Below, piece after piece: positions 5,503 to 14,344 of a stretch of DNA of 14,344 nucleotides. Under the pieces are notes generated by a model. That model was not told the origin of the DNA. It did no database searches and was given only the letters and a program-made list of their open reading frames with translations. Origin of the DNA: a bacterium (GTDB lineage Bacteria > Vulcanimicrobiota > Xenobia > Xenobiales > Xenobiaceae); NCBI GenBank assembly GCA_022839105.1, contig JALHDH010000085.1, positions 1 to 14,344 of the forward strand, given 5' to 3'. Each line of letters begins with the position of its first letter. The first letter of the stretch is position 1. The translations under genes were made by a program, and so were the position numbers.

Positions 5503-6756
5503 GTGAAGATTCAGCCCGTCCCCCCGTCCCAGACTCCCCTCCCGGCGGTCCCGAACACTCCTCCCGACCCGGCCGGCCCTCGCGATGCCTTCCAACGCGC
5601 GGACCGGGCCTCCTTGCCGGACCTGGCCCGGGCGGCCCGGCTCTTCCGGCCGGGAACCGAGCAGTTGTGGACCTCCCAGCGGGACGGCTACTTCACGCCT
5701 CCCTCCACGGCTCCCGACGGGACGGTCCTGGCGGGCCACTCGGATCGCCACTTCTACGGGATCGACCCCCAGACCGGGGCCACCCGCTGGACCTGCCCCA
5801 CCGGCAGCCTCCTGGAGACCCCCCCCGCCGTCGGCCGCGACGGCCGGCTCTACGCCACCAGCCGCGACCGGTTCCTGCACATCCTGGCCCCGGACGGCGC
5901 CCCGCTGCGCCGGGTCGAAATCGGGCTGAGCACCGCCCGCCCCACGGTGGACGCGGAAGGTCGGGTCTTCGTGGCCACGGTGGCAGGCCAGGTCAAGGCC
6001 CTGGACCCGGAAGGGGAGCTGATCTGGGAGTTCCAGCAGCCCGGCCGACATGAGCGGGGCTATGGGGTCTCACCCGTGCCGGGCCCGGACGGCACGCTCT
6101 TCTGCGTCTCGGAGGGCGGGATCGTGACCGCGCTGGATCCCGCGTCGGGACAGTCACGCTGGTCCAACAAGCCCGGCTTCGGAGTCACCTGCGCCGGAGT
6201 GGCCAGCCCCGACGGGCACTTCTTCGTCCCCGGCGAGGACGGCACCCTGCACTGCCTGGACGGAGCCACCGGAGCCAAGGCCTGGTCGGTCATGCTGGAC
6301 GGGCCCCTGAGCTGCAGCCCGGTCCTGCGCGAGGGCCGAATCTGGGCCCTGCCGCTGGGCGGGCAGTTGACCTGCCTGAGGACCTCGGATGGCAGCGTCG
6401 AGTGGACCGCCGAGATGGGGGGGACCATTCGGGAGGACTCCCCCGTCCTGGGCCCCGAGGGCCTCCTCTTCGCCAACGACGAGGAGAAGAGCGAACTCGT
6501 GGCCCTGGATGCCAACACCGGACACGAAAGATGGCGCCTGCACCTGGAAGGGACTCCCGGCCCGGGAACGCTCAGCCCGGACGGATCGGTGCTCTACATG
6601 AAGGTGGGCTCGAAGGGTCTGGCGGCCATCCCGACCAGGACCCTGGCCCAGCGGATCGAGGATCCCGGCCCCTCGACACCAGGGCCCCAGATCCGCCAGG
6701 AGGAGACCCACGTGGAGATCGGCGGAGTTCGCCTGCCCCGCCGCAGCCGGGGCTGA
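5503..6756 (+). CDS. PQQ-like beta-propeller repeat protein, 417 aa
   Basis: The frame is open well upstream, inside the preceding gene. I chose GTG at 5503 (protein VKIQPVPPSQ...) because TGGAAG lies just upstream and it begins 32 nt after the preceding stop. Residues 1-55 are Pro-rich and probably disordered. From about W56 the protein repeats the blade pattern G-x-[LV]-[YF]-[AV]...L-x-[AI]-L-D-x2-[ST]-G-x3-W (for example GIDPQTGATRW, ALDPASGQSRW, ALDANTGHERW), as in BamB/PQQ-dehydrogenase-like propellers with seven or eight blades. No signal peptide is visible, so it is probably cytoplasmic. PQQ-binding residues cannot be judged, and the fold is most likely a scaffold or binding platform. 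It ends in a short tail, EIGGVRLPRRSRG, after the propeller. Its position suggests it belongs to the cassette, perhaps to bind the long repeat substrate; that is inference. Confidence 0.82.
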   Translation: MKIQPVPPSQTPLPAVPNTPPDPAGPRDAFQRADRASLPDLARAARLFRPGTEQLWTSQRDGYFTPPSTAPDGTVLAGHSDRHFYGIDPQTGATRWTCPTGSLLETPPAVGRDGRLYATSRDRFLHILAPDGAPLRRVEIGLSTARPTVDAEGRVFVATVAGQVKALDPEGELIWEFQQPGRHERGYGVSPVPGPDGTLFCVSEGGIVTALDPASGQSRWSNKPGFGVTCAGVASPDGHFFVPGEDGTLHCLDGATGAKAWSVMLDGPLSCSPVLREGRIWALPLGGQLTCLRTSDGSVEWTAEMGGTIREDSPVLGPEGLLFANDEEKSELVALDANTGHERWRLHLEGTPGPGTLSPDGSVLYMKVGSKGLAAIPTRTLAQRIEDPGPSTPGPQIRQEETHVEIGGVRLPRRSRG

Positions 6757-6768
6757 AACCCGCCCCGG
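6747..6768. terminator. Candidate bidirectional terminator hairpin between convergent genes
   Basis: CCGGGGC (6747-6753) pairs perfectly with GCCCCGG (6762-6768) around an 8-nt loop that contains the propeller gene's TGA. The convergent nitroreductase stop is only a few bases further on. There is no T-tract, so intrinsic termination would be weak. The position between two convergent 3' ends is the main support. Confidence 0.35.
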
Positions 6769-6771
6769 TCC

Positions 6772-7365
6772 TCAGTCCAACCAGGCCACCTTCTCGGGCG
6801 TCCTCTGGGCATAGCCGCGCACGGGGCCGTCGGGGTAACCCAGGGCGACCGACAGGACCGGCTTGAACCCCTCCGGGATCCCCAGACGCGCCAGGAGTTC
6901 CGGGCCGCGCGACGAGCGGAAGGCGAAGTTGAAGAAGCCGTTATAGCACGAGCCGATGCGCAGGGAGTGGGCAGCCACGCACATGTTCTGGACCACGTTG
7001 GCGCAGTCCACCTCGGCATAGAACGAGCCGTCCCCCGAGACGATGACCAGGGCCGGAGCGTGGTAGAAACAGTGGAAGTCGGGGTTCTCAGCGAACTTCA
7101 TGACCTCCTCGATGCCGGACTCGCGCATCCCCAACCGGGTGGCCTCGGCGATCTCCTCGAGAAGTCCGCCCTGCTGGATGACCAGGATATGCCAGGGCTC
7201 GCGGGCCTTGGCCGTGGCCGCATGCTGGCCGCAGAGCACGATGGTCTGCAACTCCTCCCGGGCCAGGGGGCGGGACTGGAAGTTCCGGCAGGAACGCCGG
7301 TTGAGAAGGGCGTTCACCACGGGGTTGTCGATCGGCGCCTGGATCAAGGTCTCGGAGATGCTCAT
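6772..7365 (-). CDS. Nitroreductase-family FMN flavoprotein, 197 aa
   Basis: The start is the ATG at 7365-7363, with AGGAGG about 7 nt upstream on the minus strand. A longer reading from 7626 has no comparable ribosome site and runs over the helicase leader. Family features are the N-terminal RRSCRNF (residues 23-29) with the phosphate-binding Arg-Arg-Ser, AREPWHILVI (54-63), GSCYNGFFNF (138-147) and the C-terminal LSVALGYPDG (171-180). The length is normal for single-domain members that reduce nitro-, quinone- or enone-type substrates with NAD(P)H using FMN. The gene converges on the radical SAM cassette with 15 nt between stops. Related flavin oxidoreductases (the SagB type) act in some RiPP pathways, but this protein lacks the usual SagB features as far as I can see, so a general redox role is at least as likely. 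Confidence 0.9.
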   Translation of the reverse strand: MSISETLIQAPIDNPVVNALLNRRSCRNFQSRPLAREELQTIVLCGQHAATAKAREPWHILVIQQGGLLEEIAEATRLGMRESGIEEVMKFAENPDFHCFYHAPALVIVSGDGSFYAEVDCANVVQNMCVAAHSLRIGSCYNGFFNFAFRSSRGPELLARLGIPEGFKPVLSVALGYPDGPVRGYAQRTPEKVAWLD

Positions 7366-7421
7366 CTGAAGGCCTCCTGAATCGGAGTGGTCCACCGGCT
7401 CGGCGGCCGGTCTGGCCGGGG

Positions 7422-7508
7422 CGAACCATGCAGGGCGGTTCGGGCGAACCGGTCCTGCTCCTCCAGGCACTCCCGAGGAGGATTCCCGGGAGCCCGACGC
7501 CGAACCGG
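7422..7508. promoter_or_regulatory. Cluster of CGAACC half-sites, including a 16-bp palindrome, in a divergent gap
   Basis: The 193-nt gap between the divergent nitroreductase and helicase genes contains CGAACC at 7422-7427, 7445-7450 and 7501-7506. The middle copy is part of a palindrome, CGGTTCG-GG-CGAACCG (7436-7451), with 7-bp arms. This layout of a symmetric site plus flanking half-sites resembles a dimeric repressor or activator operator serving one or both genes. No convincing -35/-10 pair was found nearby. Confidence 0.4.
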
Positions 7509-7511
7509 GGG

Positions 7512-7537
7512 GGCCTGCGGACAGGCCGCATTTTTTT
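7512..7537 (+). terminator. Intrinsic-terminator-like hairpin in the helicase leader
   Basis: GGCCTG (7512-7517), a four-base loop CGGA, and CAGGCC (7522-7527) are followed after GCA by seven consecutive T (7531-7537). This is the form of a rho-independent terminator on the plus strand. No plus-strand gene ends just upstream, and the Shine-Dalgarno sequence of the helicase (AAGGAGG, 7546-7552) starts 8 nt later. It may therefore act as an attenuator or shield the helicase from read-through. Confidence 0.5.
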
Positions 7538-7558
7538 GTTCCTTCAAGGAGGTCCCCG

Positions 7559-9235
7559 GTGTTGCACGAGCGCCTGAATCCCACCCTGCGGGTCCCCGCC
7601 GGCTTCAAGCCACGGCGATGGGCCACTCAGGCCCATGAGCGCTTCCTCGAGCACGAGGGGATCGACTTCCTGGTCAACGCCTGCCCGGGATCGGGCAAGA
7701 CGAAATTCGCCGCCATGGTGGCCTGGGACGCCCTTCGGCGGGGCGAAATCGATCGGGTGGACCTGGTCGGGCCCTCCAGCCATATCTGCCAGCAATGGCT
7801 GCGCGAGCTGGCCGGTTGGGGAATCCACCTGGACCCCGAGAACACCCGCGAATCGGCCGACTTCCAGGGTCGGGTGATGACCTATCAGCGGCTGGGGATG
7901 TCCCCGGAGTCCTTTCGCCTGAGCGACGCGCGTCGCACCCTGGTGATCCTCGACGAAATCCACCACGCCGGAGACGCCCGGACCTGGGGAGATGCCCTGC
8001 GCCACGCCTTCCAGGGGGCCAGCCGACGCCTGCTCCTCTCGGGCACGCCCTTTCGCAGCGACAACCGTCAGATCCCCTTCGTGCGCTACACCCACGGCCA
8101 CTTCGGAACCAGCGCCAGCGACTTCACCTACGGGTACGGCGAGGCCCTGAAGGACGGCTACTGCGCCCCGATCTTCTTCCCCCACCACGACGGGGAATTC
8201 ACCTGGGAGCGCGCGGGGCAGGAACACCAGGCCGACTTCCGGCAGGTCCTGGGCGGGCGCGAGGCGGCCGACCGCCTGCGCACGGCCCTGGACCCGCGGG
8301 GAGCCTATATCCGCAGCCTCCTGGAGGAGGCCAACCGCCACCTGATGGAGTTGCGTCGCCATCACCCCGAGGCAGGGGGGATCGTCTTCGGACGGGACGT
8401 GGCCAATGTGCGGGCCCTGGCCGAGGTCCTGACCCGGATCACGGGCCGGGCTCCGGTCAGCGTCACCAACGACGACGCCGACGCCGGAGCGCGGATCCGC
8501 CGCTTCCGCGCGGCGGGAACCCCCTGGATCGTCTCGGTCAAGATGGTCTCGGAGGGGGTGGACATCCCGCGCCTGAGGGTCGGCGTCTTCCTGAGCAACA
8601 TCCGCACCGAGATGTTCTTCCGCCAGGCCGCCGGACGCCTGGTGCGCCTGGTTCCGGGACTCGAGGACCAGGCCGGCTACTTCTACATCCCCTCCCTCCC
8701 CCGTCTGACGCGCTACGCCCGCGAGATGCAGCGCGAACGCCGCCATGCCGTGCGCGCCCGCGCGACGGGCTCCCCGGTGCCCGGTCACCATGCCGAGGAG
8801 AGCCCCCGGGAGCCGGCGGAATCGGATTACCTGTTCCTGGACTCGCGGGGCCAGCAGATCGGCATCATCGAGGCCGGCCCGGCCGTGGAGGAGAACGGGC
8901 AGGGCCTGCTGGACTTCGCCCGGGACATCGCCATGCAGCAGGCCCGCGAACGCCGGGAGCGGCTGCTTCGCCAGATGCGCAACCGGAACCCGGCCCCCCG
9001 CCAGGACCCCGGAGTCCTGCACGAGCGCAAGGAGCAGATCCGCAGGAAGGGGGGGCGGATCTCGACCCTGGTCCGGGAGGTGCACGCGCGCCACGGGATC
9101 CCCTACGGACAGATCCACGCCAGCCTGAACCGCTGCCAGGGCGTTCTCTCGCAGAAGCAGTGCACCCTGAACCAGCTCGAGGATCGCGAACGCCTGCTGG
9201 AGCACTGGGCCAGCCAGGGCCGCCTGGGGGCCTGA
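7559..9235 (+). CDS. SF2 DEAD/DEAH-box helicase-like ATPase, 558 aa
   Basis: Translation most likely begins at GTG 7559, 6 nt after AAGGAGG (7546-7552); TTG at 7562 is the alternative. The ordered SF2 motifs are visible: Walker A ACPGSGKT (residues 41-48), Walker B/DEAH-type DEIHH (132-136), motif III SGTPF (161-165), a motif V region SEGVDIPRLRVGVF, and motif VI RQAAGRLVR (355-363, arginine finger). RecA-like domain 1 spans about 20-200 and domain 2 about 270-380. The last 170 residues are charged and end in a helical, HTH-like segment (ISTLVREVHARHGIPYGQIH...) that may contact nucleic acid. It should be a cytoplasmic NTP-dependent translocase on DNA or RNA, of the type related to restriction-like or UvrB-like SF2 proteins. 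No nuclease or methylase partner lies beside it, so its physiological role (repair, defence, RNA) is unclear. Confidence 0.9.
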   Translation: MLHERLNPTLRVPAGFKPRRWATQAHERFLEHEGIDFLVNACPGSGKTKFAAMVAWDALRRGEIDRVDLVGPSSHICQQWLRELAGWGIHLDPENTRESADFQGRVMTYQRLGMSPESFRLSDARRTLVILDEIHHAGDARTWGDALRHAFQGASRRLLLSGTPFRSDNRQIPFVRYTHGHFGTSASDFTYGYGEALKDGYCAPIFFPHHDGEFTWERAGQEHQADFRQVLGGREAADRLRTALDPRGAYIRSLLEEANRHLMELRRHHPEAGGIVFGRDVANVRALAEVLTRITGRAPVSVTNDDADAGARIRRFRAAGTPWIVSVKMVSEGVDIPRLRVGVFLSNIRTEMFFRQAAGRLVRLVPGLEDQAGYFYIPSLPRLTRYAREMQRERRHAVRARATGSPVPGHHAEESPREPAESDYLFLDSRGQQIGIIEAGPAVEENGQGLLDFARDIAMQQARERRERLLRQMRNRNPAPRQDPGVLHERKEQIRRKGGRISTLVREVHARHGIPYGQIHASLNRCQGVLSQKQCTLNQLEDRERLLEHWASQGRLGA

Positions 9236-9321
9236 AGCCCGAACCCGGAGGAAGGCTCCGACACAGGACGCGCTGCCCCTGCAGAGAAATCCCTCCTGGA
9301 GCCGTCGGGAGGTGAACGCCC

Positions 9322-12207
<2,886 letters not shown>

Positions 12208-12321
12208 AGAGACCCGGACAAGCTCCAGTCGAAATCGGAAAGCCCTCGGGCGCTTCTGGGAGAAAGGAGCCGGGGGACGGGGTGGGAATGAGGCTCCAAC
12301 GCCCCTTCGAGAGGATCCCCC

Positions 12322-13731
12322 GTGAACAAACCCGAGTTCAGCATCGAGAACCTCTTCTTCAGCGTCTGCGTGCTCAGCCTCTTCCTGCTGATCGGCAAGT
12401 TGATGCGGGTGAAGATCCGGCTCTTCCAGACCTTGTTCCTGCCCTCGTCGATCATCGCCGGGTTCGTGGCGCTGGCCGTCGGACCGTTCATGCTGGGGGC
12501 CCTGACCCAGAAGCACCTGGGCTTCCCGATCATCCCGGACTGGATGTTCGAGCAATGGTCCCGCCTGCCGGGGATCCTGATCAACATCGTCTTCGCCTCG
12601 CTCTTCCTGGGGGTGGCCATCCCCAGGCCCAAGGAGCTCTGGCGGGTCGGGGGGCCCCAGTTGTGCTTCGGGGTGGTCTTCGGGATGGGCCAGTACCTGG
12701 TGGCCCTTCTGGTGACCCTTCTGCTTCTGGCGCCTCTCTTCGGGACCCCCGCCATCTTCGCCACCATCCTCGAGATCGGGTTCTCGGGAGGCCACGGCAC
12801 TGCGGCCGGCATGGCCGAGACCTTCGATAAAATGGGCTTCCCTGCCGGAGGGGCCCTGGGCCAGATGTCGGCCACCGTCGGGATCCTCTTCGCGGTGGTC
12901 TTCGGCATCGTCCTGGTGAACATCGCCATCAAGAAGGGCTATTGCGCCTGCCTCAACGAAGAGAAGGGCATCCCGATCTACAAGCGGACCGGGCTGATCC
13001 CCGAACCCCACGAGCGCTTCTCGATCGCCACCGCCACCGTGGCCGCCGAGGCCATCGAACCCCTGACCTTCCACTTCGGCATCATCGGGATCGCCGTGCT
13101 CCTGGGCTACGGCATGCTGGCCATGGTACAGGGGATGCACGAGGTCCTGCACGCCTTCCCGCTCTTCCCCCTGGCCATGATCGGGGGGATCCTGGTCCAG
13201 GGTGTCTCGATGGCCTTCAAGATGGACCACTACTATGACCGGGACACCTTCGATCGGATCCTGGGTCTCTCCCTGGACATGCTGGTGATCTCGGCCATCG
13301 CCACCATCCGCATGAACCTCTTCTACGAGAACCTGGGCCCCTTCCTGATCCTCATGGCCGCCGGGCTGCTCTGGGCCATCTTCTGCACGGTGGTGATCGC
13401 GCCGCGGATGTTCCCCGAGTTCTGGTTCGAGCGGGGCATCACCGAGTTCGGCATGCAGACCGGCGTGACCGCCATGGGGCTGCTGCTGCTGCGCATCGTC
13501 GACCCCCTGTACCGCACGGGTACGGCGACGGCCTTCGGCTTCAAGCAGATGATCTACGAGCCGTTCCTGGGGGGAGGGCTGATCACCGCCCTGGCTCCCA
13601 TCATGATCGCCACGGTCCTGGGGCCCTGGCCGGCCGTGCTCACCGCAGCCGCGCTGATGTCGATCTTCTTCCTGATCGCCTGGTTCAGCGGGTGGGTCCG
13701 GCTGAAGCCCAGGCTGAAGTTCGAGGACTGA
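12322..13731 (+). CDS. gltS: Sodium/glutamate symporter, GltS family, 469 aa
   Basis: GTG at 12322 follows GAGAGGA (12309-12315). The protein is a polytopic membrane protein with about ten or more hydrophobic segments along its length. The stretch SGGHGTAAGMAETFDKMGFP (about residues 155-174) is the characteristic re-entrant/pore motif of GltS Na+-coupled glutamate carriers. A second, symmetry-related region appears in the C-terminal half (GMQTGVTAMGLLLLRIVDP). It is longer than the E. coli protein (about 400 aa), with an enlarged central cytoplasmic loop (about 205-245). It should import glutamate or a related dicarboxylate amino acid with Na+ across the inner membrane. It stands alone, 114 nt after the histidine kinase, which may or may not regulate it. 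The family call is firm; the exact substrate is not. Confidence 0.9.
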   Translation: MNKPEFSIENLFFSVCVLSLFLLIGKLMRVKIRLFQTLFLPSSIIAGFVALAVGPFMLGALTQKHLGFPIIPDWMFEQWSRLPGILINIVFASLFLGVAIPRPKELWRVGGPQLCFGVVFGMGQYLVALLVTLLLLAPLFGTPAIFATILEIGFSGGHGTAAGMAETFDKMGFPAGGALGQMSATVGILFAVVFGIVLVNIAIKKGYCACLNEEKGIPIYKRTGLIPEPHERFSIATATVAAEAIEPLTFHFGIIGIAVLLGYGMLAMVQGMHEVLHAFPLFPLAMIGGILVQGVSMAFKMDHYYDRDTFDRILGLSLDMLVISAIATIRMNLFYENLGPFLILMAAGLLWAIFCTVVIAPRMFPEFWFERGITEFGMQTGVTAMGLLLLRIVDPLYRTGTATAFGFKQMIYEPFLGGGLITALAPIMIATVLGPWPAVLTAAALMSIFFLIAWFSGWVRLKPRLKFED

Positions 13732-13763
13732 AGCCCGTCCTCAATCAACCGGACATCGATCCT

Positions 13764-13779
13764 GGGCAGCATCCTGCCC
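13764..13779 (+). terminator. Weak hairpin downstream of gltS
   Basis: GGGCAG (13764-13769) and CTGCCC (13774-13779) form a perfect 6-bp stem with a four-base loop, 32 nt after the gltS stop. No T-run follows, so it is only a candidate 3'-end structure. Apart from this hairpin and the tRNA promoter, I see nothing in the 274-nt gap 13732-14005. Confidence 0.3.
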
Positions 13780-13948
13780 GTTGCCGGGGCCACGCAAGGC
13801 AGAGCCCCGGTGGGCGGAAAACCCGAAATCCGCCTCGGTCCCGTACCCCGGGTCCTGCCCGAAAGGCCGCGCGCCAGGGAGGCGGACCCCGGACGAGGCC
13901 CCATTGCGGACTGGGATCGGAGCCCGAAAAAATCGTTCATGGCCTCCG

Positions 13949-13977
13949 TTGACGAGCCTGGGCACCATGAGTATACT
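13949..13977 (+). promoter_or_regulatory. Sigma70-type promoter for the tRNA cluster
   Basis: TTGACG (-35, 13949-13954) and TATACT (-10, 13972-13977) are separated by exactly 17 nt, close to the bacterial consensus. Transcription would start near 13984, about 20 nt before the first tRNA. This is by far the clearest promoter in the window and fits a highly expressed stable-RNA operon. Confidence 0.85.
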
Positions 13978-14005
13978 GGTCAGGCCCGGGCGGGCTCAAA
14001 CGAGA

Positions 14006-14082
14006 CGGAGCGTGGCGCAGCCTGGTAGCGCACTTGCTTTGGGAGCAAGGGGTCGCCGGTTCGAATCCGGCCGCTCCGACCA
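14006..14082 (+). tRNA. tRNA-Pro (anticodon TGG)
   Basis: A full cloverleaf is readable: the acceptor arm CGGAGCG pairs with CGCTCCG. The anticodon stem CTTGC/GCAAG encloses the loop TTTGGGA with anticodon TGG, and the T-arm is GCCGGTTCGAATCCGGC. Discriminator A (14079) and an encoded CCA (14080-14082) follow. It is the first gene of the three-tRNA operon. Confidence 0.96.
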
Positions 14083-14121
14083 GCGCGCCACCTTCCTCGG
14101 CCGGCAGGGAGGGTTCAAGCT

Positions 14122-14197
<76 letters not shown>

Positions 14198-14227
14198 ATG
14201 GCTGGCCCGGGCAACAAGTGAAGACGC

Positions 14228-14305
14228 GGTGAGTGTAGCTCAGTCGGTTAGAGCGACGGTCTGTGGAACCGTAGGTCGTGGGTTCAAGTCCCATCACTCA
14301 CCCCA
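14228..14305 (+). tRNA. tRNA-His (anticodon GTG)
   Basis: The acceptor arm GTGAGTG (from 14229) pairs with CACTCAC (to 14301). The extra G at 14228 can serve as the G-1 typical of tRNA-His and faces discriminator C14302; CCA is encoded at 14303-14305. The anticodon stem ACGGT/ACCGT holds the loop CTGTGGA with anticodon GTG. The T-arm is GTGGGTTCAAGTCCCAT. It is the last gene of the cluster. Confidence 0.96.
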
Positions 14306-14308
14306 ACG

Positions 14309-14340
14309 AAAAGCCCGCCAAATGGCGGGCTTTCTTACTT
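14309..14340 (+). terminator. Rho-independent terminator of the tRNA operon
   Basis: AAGCCCGCC (14311-14319) and GGCGGGCTT (14324-14332) form a 9-bp stem with a four-base loop, followed by a T-rich tail (TTTCTTACTT). It begins a few bases after the CCA of tRNA-His, as expected for the operon end. Confidence 0.92.
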
Positions 14341-14344
14341 CTCG

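Noticed and set aside
7366..7626. N-terminal extension of the nitroreductase
   Set aside because: The ATG at 7365 has AGGAGG, and family similarity begins right after it. The extension would cover the intergenic control region and the helicase start.

Overview
The window is GC-rich bacterial DNA with dense coding and short intergenic gaps. It looks like the chromosome of an environmental bacterium: several starts are GTG or TTG, each behind a clear Shine-Dalgarno sequence, and the housekeeping genes are ordinary. The sequence alone does not fix a phylum.

Layout. The left edge (1-555, minus strand) is the N-terminal part of a CaCA-type Ca2+/cation antiporter. Two small plus-strand genes follow: a conserved hypothetical of 122 aa and a 60-aa four-cysteine protein. 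From 1430 to 6756 there is a compact plus-strand cassette that I consider the centre of interest. It holds (i) a 248-aa cysteine-free repeat protein with eight in-frame copies of MYGIF, (ii) a 740-aa protein containing two complete radical SAM-SPASM modules in one chain, overlapping the repeat gene by 17 nt, (iii) a third, stand-alone radical SAM-SPASM protein joined by an ATGA overlap, and (iv) a PQQ-like beta-propeller protein with no visible signal peptide. A nitroreductase gene converges on the cassette from the minus strand. After it come an SF2 DEAD/DEAH-type helicase, a CHASE-PAS hybrid sensor histidine kinase, a GltS-type sodium/glutamate symporter, and a tRNA-Pro/tRNA-Arg/tRNA-His cluster with a near-consensus sigma70 promoter and a strong terminator.

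How the cassette may work. The arrangement of repeat substrate plus tandem radical SAM-SPASM enzymes is that of a RiPP (ribosomally made, post-translationally modified peptide) pathway. Each core contains Met-Tyr-Gly, which matches the X-Tyr-Gly motif acted on by radical SAM spliceases. Those enzymes excise a tyramine unit and leave an alpha-keto-beta-amino acid (the spliceotide class, Plp system of Pleurocapsa). My leading hypothesis is therefore a multi-core, Arg/Lys-bounded spliceotide-like precursor with an unusual three-domain radical SAM machinery. This is inference. The alternatives are another tyrosine/aromatic radical modification, such as a cyclophane, or a modified structural repeat protein.
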